In this document: piece after piece, positions 52,254 to 61,707 of the stretch | Position numbering within the stretch: the first letter of the stretch is position 1 | Layout: the number at the start of each line of letters is the position of its first letter | Source of the DNA: an uncultured Caulobacterales bacterium | Lineage (GTDB): Bacteria > Pseudomonadota > Alphaproteobacteria > Caulobacterales > Caulobacteraceae | Length of the DNA stretch: 64,000 nt | Reading direction: 5' to 3' | Assembly: GCA_903884425.1 (NCBI GenBank) | Contig: CAISEP010000017.1 | Span: 264,191 to 328,190 of the forward strand | Position numbers and translations under genes: made by a program | Notes under the pieces: generated by a model | The model's input: only the letters and a program-made list of their open reading frames with translations | Told to the model about the DNA's origin: nothing | The model's database searches: none

Positions 52254-53765
52254 ATGGAGCACCTTGACGTGCTGGTGGTCGGGGCCGGGATTTCCGGCAT
52301 CGGGGCCGCCTATCACCTGCAGGACCAGTGCCCGGACCGCAGCTATGCCATCTTCGAGGGCCGGGCGGGTCTGGGCGGCACCTGGGACCTGTTCCGCTAT
52401 CCGGGCATCCGCTCCGACAGCGACATGTATACCCTCGGCTTCGCCTTCAAGCCGTGGACGGAGGCCAAGGCCATCGCCGACGGCCCGTCCATCCTGAAGT
52501 ACCTGGACGAGACCGCCCGGGAATTCGGCATCGACAGGCACATCCGCTTCCAGCACCGGGTCACGGGGGCCGCGTGGGACTCCGCCACCTCGAAATGGAC
52601 CGTCAGCTTCAGCCGGGGCCCGGACGCCACGCCGGATACGCTGACCTGCAACTTCCTCTACATGTGCACGGGCTACTACAACTACGCCAAGGGCTACCGG
52701 CCGGAGTTCGAGGGCGAGGCCGACTTCAAGGGCCGCATCGTCCATCCCCAGTTCTGGCCGCAGGACCTGGACCATGCCGGCAAGAAGGTGGTGGTGATCG
52801 GGTCTGGGGCCACGGCGGTGACCCTGGTGCCGTCCATGGCGGACACGGCGGCGCATGTGACCATGCTGCAGCGCTCCCCCACCTATGTGGTGTCCCGCCC
52901 GGCGGAGGATGCCGGGGCCCAGTGGCTGCGCAAGTGGCTGCCGGGGCAACTGGCCTATGATGTGGTCCGGTTCCGCAACATCGCCCTGCAGCGCTTCTTC
53001 TACAATGCGGCCATCAACAATCCGCAGAAGACCCGCGAGGCCATGCTGAAGATGGTCCGCGACGAGCTGGGCCCCGACTTCGACGTGGAGACCCACTTCA
53101 CCCCCACCTACAATCCCTGGACGCAGCGGGTGTGCCTGGTGCCGGACGCGGACCTGTTCAAGGCGCTGAAGGCGGGCAAGGCGTCCGTGGTCACCGACCA
53201 CATCGACCGCTTCACCCCGACGGGCATCCTGCTGAAGTCCGGCAAGACCCTGGAGGCGGACATCATCGTCACTGCCACCGGGCTGGAGATGCAGGCCCTG
53301 AGCGGCATTCCCGTCATCGTCGACGGTGCCGAGGTCGATTTCGGAAAGTGCTTCTCCTACAAGGGGATGATGTATTCGGACGTGCCGAATCTGGCCTCCG
53401 TCTTCGGTTATGTGAATGCGTCGTGGACGCTGCGGGCGGACCTGACCAGCGAATATGTCTGCCGCCTGCTGAACCACATGCGCCGCACCGGCACGACGGA
53501 ATGCCGGCCGCTGAACAGCGACCCGGACATGAAGGCCCTGCCCTTCCTCGACTTCGGCGCGGGCTATGTGACCCGGGCCATGGAGCGGATGCCCAAGCAG
53601 GGGGATCGCGCCCCGTGGACCGTGCCACAGAACTATGTCCGCGACCTGATGGCCCTGCGCTATGACAAGGTGACGGACGGAGTGATGGCGTTCCGCAAGG
53701 CCCGGCCGGTCAGCGCCCCCGCCGCGGCGACCGTCGCGCGGGTTCCGGAACCGGCGGACGCCTGA
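52254..53765 (+). CDS. flavin-containing/Baeyer-Villiger-type monooxygenase
   Basis: A 503-residue FAD- and NADPH-dependent monooxygenase. The FAD motif is VVGAGISGIGAAYH, the BVMO-type fingerprint is FKGRIVHPQFWPQ, and the second, NADPH, Rossmann motif is VVIGSGATAV. ATGLEMQ marks the end of the core. Substrates may be ketones converted to esters or lactones, or nitrogen/sulfur compounds. It sits alone after the TonB-C gene, in keeping with the degradative gene content. An ATG at 52247 is in another frame and is ignored. Confidence 0.92.
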   Translation: MEHLDVLVVGAGISGIGAAYHLQDQCPDRSYAIFEGRAGLGGTWDLFRYPGIRSDSDMYTLGFAFKPWTEAKAIADGPSILKYLDETAREFGIDRHIRFQHRVTGAAWDSATSKWTVSFSRGPDATPDTLTCNFLYMCTGYYNYAKGYRPEFEGEADFKGRIVHPQFWPQDLDHAGKKVVVIGSGATAVTLVPSMADTAAHVTMLQRSPTYVVSRPAEDAGAQWLRKWLPGQLAYDVVRFRNIALQRFFYNAAINNPQKTREAMLKMVRDELGPDFDVETHFTPTYNPWTQRVCLVPDADLFKALKAGKASVVTDHIDRFTPTGILLKSGKTLEADIIVTATGLEMQALSGIPVIVDGAEVDFGKCFSYKGMMYSDVPNLASVFGYVNASWTLRADLTSEYVCRLLNHMRRTGTTECRPLNSDPDMKALPFLDFGAGYVTRAMERMPKQGDRAPWTVPQNYVRDLMALRYDKVTDGVMAFRKARPVSAPAAATVARVPEPADA

Positions 53766-53855
53766 CGAACCGGTCTCTGGAAAAAGCCGCCGGGGGCTGG
53801 CAGTGTGCCTGACCGCCTCCTGCCTTTCGTCACCCGCCTGCGTTCACCGGTTCAG

Positions 53856-54317
53856 ATGTCGATCCTTCGGTCCCCCATTCCCCGCCCGGCCCTGGTCTAT
53901 GCCCTGGCCGGCCTGCTGCCGTTCCTCGCCTGCACCGTCCTCGTGTTTCTCCGCGGCGATGACACCCAGGTCGCGGTCACGGTGGAGGCGCTGTACGCCG
54001 CCGTGATCCTGTCCTTCCTCGGCGGCGCGCGGTGGGGGATCGAGATTCCGCGCCAGGTCCCCCGCGCCGGGGTGATCACCCTGACCATGATGCCCAGCGT
54101 GCTGGGCTTTGCCACGGCCCTGTGGACCATGAGCGGCGACCAGGGCACCCATGCGGCATCGGGGCTCGGCATCCTGGCGGTGCTGTTCGTGGCCTGCGGC
54201 GTCTGGGACGTGACCAGCCGGGACGTGCCGGACTGGTATCCCCGCCTGCGCATCGCCCTCACCCTGTGCGTGGTGATCCTGCTGGGCGTCTCAGCCCTGG
54301 GCGTCCTTCTGGGCTGA
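53856..54317 (+). CDS. DUF3429 family inner-membrane protein
   Basis: A 153-residue membrane protein with four or five hydrophobic helices. The block YAAVILSFLGGARWGIE is characteristic of DUF3429. The ATG at 53856 is preferred for length; a GTG at 53805 would add 17 residues and has a GGGG site, so it cannot be excluded. Function is unknown. Its 3' end overlaps the MFS gene convergently by 27 bases. Confidence 0.78.
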   Translation: MSILRSPIPRPALVYALAGLLPFLACTVLVFLRGDDTQVAVTVEALYAAVILSFLGGARWGIEIPRQVPRAGVITLTMMPSVLGFATALWTMSGDQGTHAASGLGILAVLFVACGVWDVTSRDVPDWYPRLRIALTLCVVILLGVSALGVLLG

Positions 54318-55508
54318 GGTCGCCCGCGGCAGGCCGAGGGCAAGCCCGGCACCGACCACGGCCATCAGGGCCATGACCAGATAGCCCATCCCCTGGAACT
54401 GCCCGTAGAGCCAGCCGCTGACGATGGTCGCGACCCCGGTGAACAGGCCGTAGCTCAGGGACGCCGACAGGGTCTGGGCAGCGGAGGCCTCCCGCGGGGA
54501 GCTCATCTCCTCCACCAGGGCAAGCCCGCCCAGATAAGTGGCGCTGAAGGTCAGGGCATGCAGCGTCTGCAGGGGAAACAGCAGCCACAGGGGCGGTGAC
54601 AGGGCGAGCGCCGTCCACCGCACCACCGCACCCGCCGCCCCGATCAGCACCAGGCGGGCCGGGCCCAGCCTCTGCCTCAACCCCTCGCCCCCCCAGAAGA
54701 ACAGCACCTCCGCCAGCACGCCGGTGCCCCACAGCAACCCGACCATCCGCCCCGGCACCCCATGCGCCGTCCAGGTGAGGGCGGAGAACCCGTAATAGAA
54801 GGCGTGCGAGCCCTGGATCAGGCTGAGGCTGATAAGGCAGGTCATCAACGACCGCCGGCCCAGCAGCGCAATCATGTCGCGCCACCGGCTGCGCGGGCCG
54901 TCTGCGGGGGGATGGGCCGGGTCCCGGACCGGCGTCGGCGGCAGGAGCAGCAGGGCCCCGAGGGCGCTGACACCGGCCGCGAGGCCCGCGAACACCACGG
55001 CGGTGACCGGTGCCGTGGCCGCCACCACCGCCCCGCCCGCCACATTGGCGAGAATGTAGGCGGCCGACCCGAAGCCGCGGGACAGGGTGTAGGCAAAGCC
55101 CTTCTCCCGGGCCTCGATCAGGGTCTGGACATCGGCGAGGGGGGCGATGGCGTTGTTGGCGGTGGAGGCGGCAAACCAGAACAGGGCCCAGGCCCAGAAG
55201 CCGTGAACCGACAGGAGGAGGAGATAGGCCGCCGCCGTCAGGCCGCTGATCCACAGGATGCCGGTGCGCCTCAGCCGGAAGCCGTCCGCCCAGATGGCGA
55301 TCAGGGGCCCCGCCAGCACCCGGCCGATCATGGGGGCGGCCAGGATCACGCCGATCTGCGGGCCCGTCAGTCCGACACTGCGGAACCAGACCGGCACATA
55401 GGGCACGATGACCCCCAGTCCGACATAGATGAGCGCATAGAAGAGGCCATGCCGCACCGCCGCGGCCCGGGGGCTCGTCACCTGAGGCATGCGGATGGAG
55501 GAGGCCAT
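54291..55508 (-). CDS. MFS transporter, HcaT-like
   Basis: A 405-residue major-facilitator permease with about 12 transmembrane helices. The opening YVGLGVIVPYVPVWFRSVGLTGPQIGVILA and the VEEMSS and LSYGLFTGVATIVSGWLYG regions resemble the 3-phenylpropionate/nucleoside-type MFS subgroup (HcaT). Uptake of an aromatic or organic acid is plausible. It is divergent from the DUF423 gene and converges on the DUF3429 gene. Confidence 0.88.
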   Translation of the reverse strand: MASSIRMPQVTSPRAAAVRHGLFYALIYVGLGVIVPYVPVWFRSVGLTGPQIGVILAAPMIGRVLAGPLIAIWADGFRLRRTGILWISGLTAAAYLLLLSVHGFWAWALFWFAASTANNAIAPLADVQTLIEAREKGFAYTLSRGFGSAAYILANVAGGAVVAATAPVTAVVFAGLAAGVSALGALLLLPPTPVRDPAHPPADGPRSRWRDMIALLGRRSLMTCLISLSLIQGSHAFYYGFSALTWTAHGVPGRMVGLLWGTGVLAEVLFFWGGEGLRQRLGPARLVLIGAAGAVVRWTALALSPPLWLLFPLQTLHALTFSATYLGGLALVEEMSSPREASAAQTLSASLSYGLFTGVATIVSGWLYGQFQGMGYLVMALMAVVGAGLALGLPRATSAQKDAQG

Positions 55509-55651
55509 GCGTCAGGGTTAGTCCGCTTCCGGTCCGCTGAACAGTCCCCCTGCCCGCAGCGGAACGCCGGTTCCGGGGCCGTTGAGTTGCCGCCCGACCC
55601 CGTGCGAGACTGCCGGATCGTCCGCCCTCCTCCCTTGCAAGGCCGCGCCCC

Positions 55652-56032
55652 ATGTCCCAGCCCCCCGCCCGTCTCCTGACCCTGCTCGCCGCCGTGGACG
55701 GGTTTGCCGCGGTGGCCGGCGGGGCCTTCGGGGCCCACGGCATGAAGGACGAGGCGGCCCGGGCCCTGCTGAGGACCGCGGCGGAATACCAGCTGGCCGC
55801 CGCCGCCCTCGGGCTTGCGGTGCTGGCCATGGCCGGGGTCCGCGGCGGCCGGACGGCGGCGGGGCTGCTGCTGGTGGGCGGGCTGGTGTTCGGGACGAGC
55901 CTGGACGGCATTGCCTTCACCGGCGTCCGGATGCTGGGCGCGATCACCCCGCTCGGGGGGCTCCTCATGCTGGCGGGCTTCGCCTGGCTGGGGGTGGGGG
56001 CCCTGCGCGGCGGCGGCGGCAACGCTTCCTAA
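55652..56032 (+). CDS. DUF423 family small membrane protein
   Basis: A 126-residue protein with four predicted membrane helices. It carries the DUF423 (YgdD-like) signatures GGAFGAHGMKDE near residue 25 and LDGIAFTGVRMLGAITPLGG in the C-terminal half. Function is unknown in the family. A CobW-like GTPase gene starts 73 bases downstream. Confidence 0.88.
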   Translation: MSQPPARLLTLLAAVDGFAAVAGGAFGAHGMKDEAARALLRTAAEYQLAAAALGLAVLAMAGVRGGRTAAGLLLVGGLVFGTSLDGIAFTGVRMLGAITPLGGLLMLAGFAWLGVGALRGGGGNAS

Positions 56033-56104
56033 GGCGGGCGCCGCGTCCTACATAGACACTGATCCCTTCCCTCATTCGCGCCCACCGGGGCGCCGCAGGA
56101 CCCC

Positions 56105-57160
56105 ATGACCGACCTCGTTCCCGTGACCGTGCTGACCGGCTATCTCGGTGCCGGAAAGACCACCCTGCTGAACCGCATCCTCACCGAGAACCACGGGAAG
56201 AAATACGCCGTGATCGTCAACGAGTTCGGCGAGGTGGGCATCGACAACGACCTGGTGGTGGATGCCGACGAGGAAGTGTTCGAGATGAACAACGGCTGCG
56301 TCTGCTGCACGGTGCGCGGCGACCTGATCCGCATCCTCACCGGCCTGATGCGCCGCAAGGGCGGGTTCGATGCCATCATCGTGGAGACCACGGGCCTCGC
56401 CGACCCCGGCCCGGTGGCCCAGACCTTCTTCGTCGACGAGGAGGTCCGCGCCCGCACCCGCCTGGACAGCGTCACCACCGTGGTGGACGCCAAGCACGTG
56501 CTGCTGCGCCTGTCCGACAGCCGGGAGGCGCGGGAACAGATCGCCTTTGCCGACCAGATCGTGCTGAACAAGACCGACCTGGTCAGCGCCGACGATCTGC
56601 GCATGGTGGAGGCCCGCCTGCGCCGCCTGAACCCGCTGGCCCCCATCCACCGGGCCCAGCGGTCCAACGTGCCGCTGGACGCGATCCTGGGCCGGGGCAG
56701 CTTCGACCTCGACCGCATCGTGACCCTGGAGCCGGACTTCCTGAACCCCGCCCACGGAGAGCCGGGGCACGTGCATGACGAGCACTGCGAGCATGACCAC
56801 GGGCATGACCATGACCACGGCCACGGCCATGACCACGCTCACCACGACCATGTGCATGACGACGACATCAAGGGCGTGGCCCTGACCCTGCAGAAGCCCC
56901 TGGACGGGGCGAAGATCACCCGCTGGCTGAACGACATCCTGCAGACCCAGGGGCCGGACATCCTGCGCGCCAAGGGGATCATGGACGTGGCCGGGGACGA
57001 CCGGCGGCTGGTGTTCCAGGCGGTGCACATGATCCTGGAGGGGGACTTCCAGCGCCCGTGGAAGGCCGACGAGGCCCGCTACAGCCGGCTGGTGTTCATC
57101 GGCCGCAACCTGGACGAGGCGGCGCTGCGGGCGGGCTTCGAGGCCTGCGCCGCCGCATGA
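56105..57160 (+). CDS. CobW/ZNG1-like metallochaperone GTPase
   Basis: A 351-residue G3E-class GTPase. Walker A is GYLGAGKTT (residues 12-20), the metal-binding CXCC is in NNGCVCCTVRGD, switch/Walker B is in IIVETTGLADP, and the guanine motif is NKTD. A His/Asp-rich stretch of about 25 residues near position 230 (HDHGHDHDHGHGHDHAHH) is a likely zinc or cobalt buffer, and a CobW C-terminal domain follows. Family members load metals into client enzymes. No Zur-type site is evident upstream. Its stop overlaps the next gene's ATG. Confidence 0.92.
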   Translation: MTDLVPVTVLTGYLGAGKTTLLNRILTENHGKKYAVIVNEFGEVGIDNDLVVDADEEVFEMNNGCVCCTVRGDLIRILTGLMRRKGGFDAIIVETTGLADPGPVAQTFFVDEEVRARTRLDSVTTVVDAKHVLLRLSDSREAREQIAFADQIVLNKTDLVSADDLRMVEARLRRLNPLAPIHRAQRSNVPLDAILGRGSFDLDRIVTLEPDFLNPAHGEPGHVHDEHCEHDHGHDHDHGHGHDHAHHDHVHDDDIKGVALTLQKPLDGAKITRWLNDILQTQGPDILRAKGIMDVAGDDRRLVFQAVHMILEGDFQRPWKADEARYSRLVFIGRNLDEAALRAGFEACAAA

Positions 57161-58674
57161 GCAACGTGCTGTTCGACGCCCTGACCGCCACCGCGGCGGA
57201 GCGGCTCTGGCTGGAGACGCCGGACGGGCGGCGTCTGGGCTATGGCGACCTCTACCGGCTGACGGCCCAGCTGGCCCAGGTGCTGGTGGAGGCCGGGGTC
57301 CGGCCCGGCGACCGGGTGGCGTCGAACGTGGAGAAGAGCCCCGAGGCCCTGGCCCTCTATCTGGCCGTGGTCCGGGCGGGCGGCGTGTACCTGCCCCTGA
57401 ACACCGCCTATACGGCCACGGAACTGGCCTATTTCCTCGGCGATGCGGCCCCGGCGGTGTTCGTGACAGACCCCTCCCGGCAGGGGGAGGCGGAGGGCCG
57501 GGTGGCGGCCGCGGGAACCGGCGGCCAGGTCCTGACCCTGGGGGTGGACGGCCGGTCCGGCAGCCTGCTGGCAGCGGCGGAGGGCCGAACGCCGGACTTC
57601 GAAACCGTGGACCGCGGCCCGGACGACCTGGCGGCCATCCTCTACACCTCCGGCACCACGGGACGCTCCAAGGGGGCGATGCTGAGCCACCGGAACCTGT
57701 TGTCCAATGCCCGGCTGCTGAAGGATTTCTGGCGGTTCACCGCCGACGACGTGCTGGTGCACGCCCTGCCGATCTACCACACCCACGGCCTGTTCGTGGC
57801 CAGCAACATCCTGGCCCTGGCCGGCGGGTCCATGATCTTCCTGCCGAGGTTCGAGGCCGGCGCGGTGCTGGATGCCCTGCCCCGGGCGACGACCCTGATG
57901 GGGGTGCCCACCTTCTACACCCGCCTGGTGCGGGAGGCCCGCTTCAACCGCGAGACCACAGCGCATCTGCGGCTGATGATCTCCGGCTCCGCCCCCCTGC
58001 TGGCCCAGACCCATGCGGAGGTGGAGGCCCTGACCGGTCACCGGGTGCTGGAACGCTACGGCATGACCGAGACCAACATGAACACGTCCAATCCCTGTGA
58101 GGGCGCGCGTATCGCAGGCACCGTCGGCCCGCCCCTGCCCGGCGTCGATCTGCGGATCACCGATCCGGAGACCGGTGCGGTGCTCCCGACCGGCCAAATC
58201 GGCATGATCGAGGTGCGGGGCGAGAACGTGTTCAGGGGCTACTGGCGGCAGCCGGAGAAGACCGCGGCGGAATTCCGGGCAGACGGCTTCTTCATCACCG
58301 GCGACCTCGGCGTGATCGGCGAGGACGGCTATGTGACCATCGTGGGCCGGGGCAAGGACCTGATCATCACCGGCGGCTTCAATGTCTATCCCAAGGAGGT
58401 GGAGGAGGCCATCGACGCCCTGCCCGGCGTTCTCGAGAGCGCTGTGATCGGTTTGCCACACCCGGATTTCGGCGAGGGTGTCACCGCCGTGGTCGTTGCG
58501 GCCCCGGGGGCGGAACTCTCCGAAAAGGGGATTCTCGCGGCGCTGGAGGGCCAGCTGGCGGCCTTCAAGCGCCCGAAACGCGTCCTGCTGGTTGAATCCC
58601 TCCCCCGCAACGCCATGGGCAAGGTGCAGAAGGCCCATCTGCGGGAGCAGCATGGAGGCCTCTACGGCCCGTGA
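57157..58674 (+). CDS. matB: malonyl-CoA synthetase
   Basis: A 505-residue ANL ligase matching MatB, which makes malonyl-CoA from malonate, ATP and CoA. P-loop: ILYTSGTTGRSKGAMLSH. The MatB-like blocks are PIYHTHGLFVASNI and RYGMTETNMNTSNPCEGARIAGTVG, the hinge is VGRGKDLIITGGFNVYPKE, and the C-terminal catalytic Lys is in LPRNAMGKVQK. The ATG overlaps the CobW-like stop (ATGA), so the two are co-translated, although no direct link between a metallochaperone and malonate use is known to me. No malonate decarboxylase is nearby. Confidence 0.9.
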   Translation: MSNVLFDALTATAAERLWLETPDGRRLGYGDLYRLTAQLAQVLVEAGVRPGDRVASNVEKSPEALALYLAVVRAGGVYLPLNTAYTATELAYFLGDAAPAVFVTDPSRQGEAEGRVAAAGTGGQVLTLGVDGRSGSLLAAAEGRTPDFETVDRGPDDLAAILYTSGTTGRSKGAMLSHRNLLSNARLLKDFWRFTADDVLVHALPIYHTHGLFVASNILALAGGSMIFLPRFEAGAVLDALPRATTLMGVPTFYTRLVREARFNRETTAHLRLMISGSAPLLAQTHAEVEALTGHRVLERYGMTETNMNTSNPCEGARIAGTVGPPLPGVDLRITDPETGAVLPTGQIGMIEVRGENVFRGYWRQPEKTAAEFRADGFFITGDLGVIGEDGYVTIVGRGKDLIITGGFNVYPKEVEEAIDALPGVLESAVIGLPHPDFGEGVTAVVVAAPGAELSEKGILAALEGQLAAFKRPKRVLLVESLPRNAMGKVQKAHLREQHGGLYGP

Positions 58675-58697
58675 TGCAGTCCGTACGCGGACGAGGG

Positions 58698-58731
58698 TCG
58701 TCACAAAACTGCTATCGGCTGCGGCTATGCC
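58698..58731 (+). promoter_or_regulatory. Pho-box-like promoter of pstS
   Basis: TCGTCACAAAACTGCTAT (58698-58715) matches the PhoB consensus of two CTGTCAT half-sites around an A-rich centre at about 12 of 18 positions. TATGCC (58726-58731) follows ten bases later, the distance expected for a -10 element in Pho promoters. Confidence 0.5.
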
Positions 58732-58779
58732 GTGCGGGAGCTTGGCGATCGTGGGGTCGCCATCCGACAGGAGACTGAA

Positions 58780-59805
58780 ATGTACAAGACGGTTGCGGTT
58801 GCGCTCAGCGCGACCCTGCTCGCGGGCGTGGCCCAGGCGGGCGACATTTCCGGCGCAGGCGCCACCTTCCCCGCCCCGGTCTATGCCAAGTGGGCCGAGG
58901 GCTATCGCGCCCAGACCGGCATCGGCCTGAACTACCAGGCGATCGGTTCCGGCGGCGGCATCAAGCAGATCCTGGCCAGGACCGTGGCCTTCGGTGCCAC
59001 CGACAAGCCGATGTCCGACGAGGACCTGGTGAAGAACGGCCTGTTCCAGTTCCCGGCCGTCATGGGCGGCATCCTGCCCGTCGTGAACCTGCCGGGCGTG
59101 CAGCCGGGCACCATGAAGCTGGACGCCGACGTGCTGTCCGACATCTTCCTCGGCAAGATCACCAAGTGGAGCGATCCGCGCATCGCCGCCCTGAACCCGG
59201 GCCTGAAGATCCCCAACTGGCCGGTGACCGTGGTTCACCGCTCGGACGGTTCGGGCACCACCTATGTGTGGACCAGCTACCTGGCCCTGAAGAGCGCCGA
59301 GTGGAAGTCCAAGGTCGGCGCCAACACCGACGTCAAGTGGCCGGTGGGCCAGGGCGGCAAGGGCAATGACGGCGTCGCCGCCGTCGTGAAGCAGACGCCG
59401 GGCTCCATCGGCTACGTGGAATACGTCTTCGCCCACGCCAACAAGCTGACCCACACCCAGCTGAAGGATCACGACGGCCAGTTCATCCAGCCGGACTTCG
59501 AGACCTTCCAGAACGCCGCCGCCCGGGCGACGTTCAAGGCGCCGGGCTATTCCTCCTCGCTGCTGGACCAGCCGGGCAAGGCCTGGCCGGTGACCTCGCC
59601 GACCTACATCCTGGTCTACAAGAAGCAGACCAACGCCGACGGCGCCGCGGTCCTGGCCTTCTTCGACTGGGCCTTCAAGAACGGCGATGCCGCCGCCCGC
59701 CAGCTGGACTACATCCCCCTGCCGCCGTCGGCCGAAGCCGCTGTCCGCGCCGGCTGGGCGGCGAACATCTCGCTGAACGGCAAGCCCGTGTATATCTCGA
59801 AGTAA
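58780..59805 (+). CDS. pstS: phosphate ABC transporter substrate-binding protein
   Basis: A 341-residue periplasmic phosphate-binding protein with signal peptide MYKTVAVALSATLLAGVAQA. Phosphate-contact segments are ISGAGATFPAPVY, IGSGGGIKQI, FGATDKPMSD and HRSDGSGTTYVWTSY; GNDGVAAVVKQTPGSIGYVEY is typical. AGGAG precedes the ATG at 58780. It captures inorganic phosphate for PstCAB and is probably induced by PhoB in phosphate limitation. A hairpin separates it from pstC, likely giving it higher expression. Confidence 0.96.
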   Translation: MYKTVAVALSATLLAGVAQAGDISGAGATFPAPVYAKWAEGYRAQTGIGLNYQAIGSGGGIKQILARTVAFGATDKPMSDEDLVKNGLFQFPAVMGGILPVVNLPGVQPGTMKLDADVLSDIFLGKITKWSDPRIAALNPGLKIPNWPVTVVHRSDGSGTTYVWTSYLALKSAEWKSKVGANTDVKWPVGQGGKGNDGVAAVVKQTPGSIGYVEYVFAHANKLTHTQLKDHDGQFIQPDFETFQNAAARATFKAPGYSSSLLDQPGKAWPVTSPTYILVYKKQTNADGAAVLAFFDWAFKNGDAAARQLDYIPLPPSAEAAVRAGWAANISLNGKPVYISK

Positions 59806-59823
59806 TCTTGTTAGACTGCGGAC

Positions 59824-59853
59824 CGGACGTCGCAGCCCTGCCTGCGGCGTCCG
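59824..59853 (+). terminator. attenuator or mRNA-stabilising hairpin between pstS and pstC
   Basis: A 12-bp GC-rich stem (59824-59835 with 59842-59853, one G-U pair) around a six-base loop, followed by GTTTGC. It probably reduces read-through or protects the pstS message so that binding protein exceeds permease. Confidence 0.45.
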
Positions 59854-59873
59854 TTTGCTGACCGGAAGACCCC

Positions 59874-60836
59874 ATGACCGCATTGCCCGCCAAGACCGGT
59901 GGTATGACCCGGACGCGTCCCAAGGGGGCGTCGTTCGACCCGCTCTTCCTGCTGGTCTGCGGCACCGCGGCCACGCTGCTGCTGTCGGCGCTGGCGGGGA
60001 TCGTCGGGTCCCTGCTGATCGGCGGCTGGCCCGCGCTGAGCCATTTCAAGCTCGATTTCTTCACCTCCTCCGACTGGGATCCGGTGCAGGACATCTATGG
60101 CGGGGCCGGCCCCATCGTCGGCACACTGATCACCGCGGTTCTGTCGCTCGCCCTGGCCCTGCCGGTGGCCTTCGGCGTGGCGGTGTTCCTGGTGGAGTTC
60201 TGCCCGCCCCTGCTGCGCCGCCCCATCGGCATCGCGGTGGAGCTGCTGGCTGGTGTCCCGTCCATCGTCTACGGCATGTGGGGCCTGTTCATCTTCGCGC
60301 CCCTGTTCCGCGACCTGGTGGAAATGCCCCTGATCAGCTCCGCGCCCGCAGGCTCCCTGCAGGAGAAGATCTTTTCCGGCATTCCCAACGGGTCCGGCAT
60401 CCTGGCGGCCTCCATCATCCTGTCGGTGATGATCCTGCCCTACATCGCCGCCACGCTGCGGGAGCTGTTCCTGACCGTTCCCGCCAAGGTGCGCGAAAGC
60501 GCCTATGGCGTCGGCTGCACCACCATGGAAGTGATCTGGTCGGTGACCCTGCCCTATGTCCGCCGCAGCGCCATCGGCGCGGTGATGCTGGGCCTGGGCC
60601 GGGCCCTGGGGGAGACCATGGCCGTCACCTTCATCATCGGCAACAGCCACGCCTTCCCCAAGGGGCTGTTCGACGGGGGCTCGACCATTGCCTCCACCAT
60701 CGCCAACGAGTTCGCGGAGGCGAGCTCGGACATGCACACCTCGGCCCTGATCGCGCTGGGCTTCGTCCTGTTCGTCATCACCTTCGCCGTCCTGGCGATC
60801 GCCCGCGCCCTGCTCGGCGCGCCGAAGCACGGCTGA
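59874..60836 (+). CDS. pstC: phosphate ABC transporter permease
   Basis: A 320-residue inner-membrane permease with about six helices. The ABC-permease EAA-like loop is ESAYGVGCTTMEVIWSVTLPYVRRS, then GRALGETMAVTFIIGN, typical of PstC. The periplasmic FFTSSDWDPVQDIYGG region is also a PstC marker. It forms the channel with PstA, powered by PstB. It lies 68 bases after pstS and 10 bases before pstA. Confidence 0.95.
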   Translation: MTALPAKTGGMTRTRPKGASFDPLFLLVCGTAATLLLSALAGIVGSLLIGGWPALSHFKLDFFTSSDWDPVQDIYGGAGPIVGTLITAVLSLALALPVAFGVAVFLVEFCPPLLRRPIGIAVELLAGVPSIVYGMWGLFIFAPLFRDLVEMPLISSAPAGSLQEKIFSGIPNGSGILAASIILSVMILPYIAATLRELFLTVPAKVRESAYGVGCTTMEVIWSVTLPYVRRSAIGAVMLGLGRALGETMAVTFIIGNSHAFPKGLFDGGSTIASTIANEFAEASSDMHTSALIALGFVLFVITFAVLAIARALLGAPKHG

Positions 60837-60846
60837 GGAGTACACC

Positions 60847-61707
60847 ATGGCGCTTCTCGACCGTCGCAACCGCCGCAAGGCCGCCAACGCCCTCTTCGTG
60901 ACCTTCTGCACGGGGGCCGCGGTCCTGGCCATCATCACCCTGTTCGCCATCCTGTTCTCCCTGGTGGTGAAGGGCGTGTCGGGGATCAATCTCGACATCT
61001 TCACCATGTCCACCCCGGCACCGGACAGCCGCGGGGGCCTGGCCAATGCCATCGTCGGATCGGTGATGCTGTGCACCGTGGCCATGGTCGGGGCCGTGGT
61101 CGTGGGGGTGCTGGCCGGGACCTTCCTGGCCGAATATGCCGGGGTGAACCGCTGGACCAACGCCTATGCCAGCGTGGTGCGCTTCCTGAACGACGTGCTG
61201 CTGTCGGCCCCGTCGATCCTGATCGGCCTGTTCGTCTACTACATCGCGGTGAAGCCGGTGCACGGGTTCAACGGCTGGGCCGGGGCCCTGGCGCTCGGCC
61301 TGATCGCCGCCCCCGTGGTCACCCGCACCACCGAGGACGTGCTGAAGCTGCAGGCCAAGCAACTGCGGGAGAGCGGCGTGGCGCTGGGCGCCCCCATGTG
61401 GGTGACGATCCAGCGGATCCTCTGGCGGGCCTCGCAGGGGGGCATCCTCACCGGTGCCCTTCTGGCCTTCGCCCGCATTTCCGGGGAGACCGCGCCGCTG
61501 CTGTTCACCTCCCTCGGCAACCAGTTCATGAACACGGACATGACCAAGCCGATCTCCAACCTGCCGGCGGTGATCTTCCAGTTCGGCCTGTCGGCCTATG
61601 ACGACTGGCAGCGCCTGGCCTGGGTCGGGGCCCTGCTGATCGCCGGCGCCGTCCTATCCATCAACATCATTGTGAGAGTGCTCTCGCAGGAGCAGAAGCG
61701 GTCATGA
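60847..61707 (+). CDS. pstA: phosphate ABC transporter permease
   Basis: A 286-residue permease with about six membrane helices. PstA-type features are [14 protein letters not shown], the coupling loop [21 protein letters not shown], and [24 protein letters not shown] is seven bases before the ATG. The last four bases overlap the pstB start (ATGA), ensuring coupled translation. Confidence 0.95.
   Translation: MALLDRRNRRKAANALFVTFCTGAAVLAIITLFAILFSLVVKGVSGINLDIFTMSTPAPDSRGGLANAIVGSVMLCTVAMVGAVVVGVLAGTFLAEYAGVNRWTNAYASVVRFLNDVLLSAPSILIGLFVYYIAVKPVHGFNGWAGALALGLIAAPVVTRTTEDVLKLQAKQLRESGVALGAPMWVTIQRILWRASQGGILTGALLAFARISGETAPLLFTSLGNQFMNTDMTKPISNLPAVIFQFGLSAYDDWQRLAWVGALLIAGAVLSINIIVRVLSQEQKRS

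Noticed and set aside
57079..59883. A 934-codon antisense frame across matB and pstS
   Set aside because: It spans two well-defined genes and shows no recognisable family motif.
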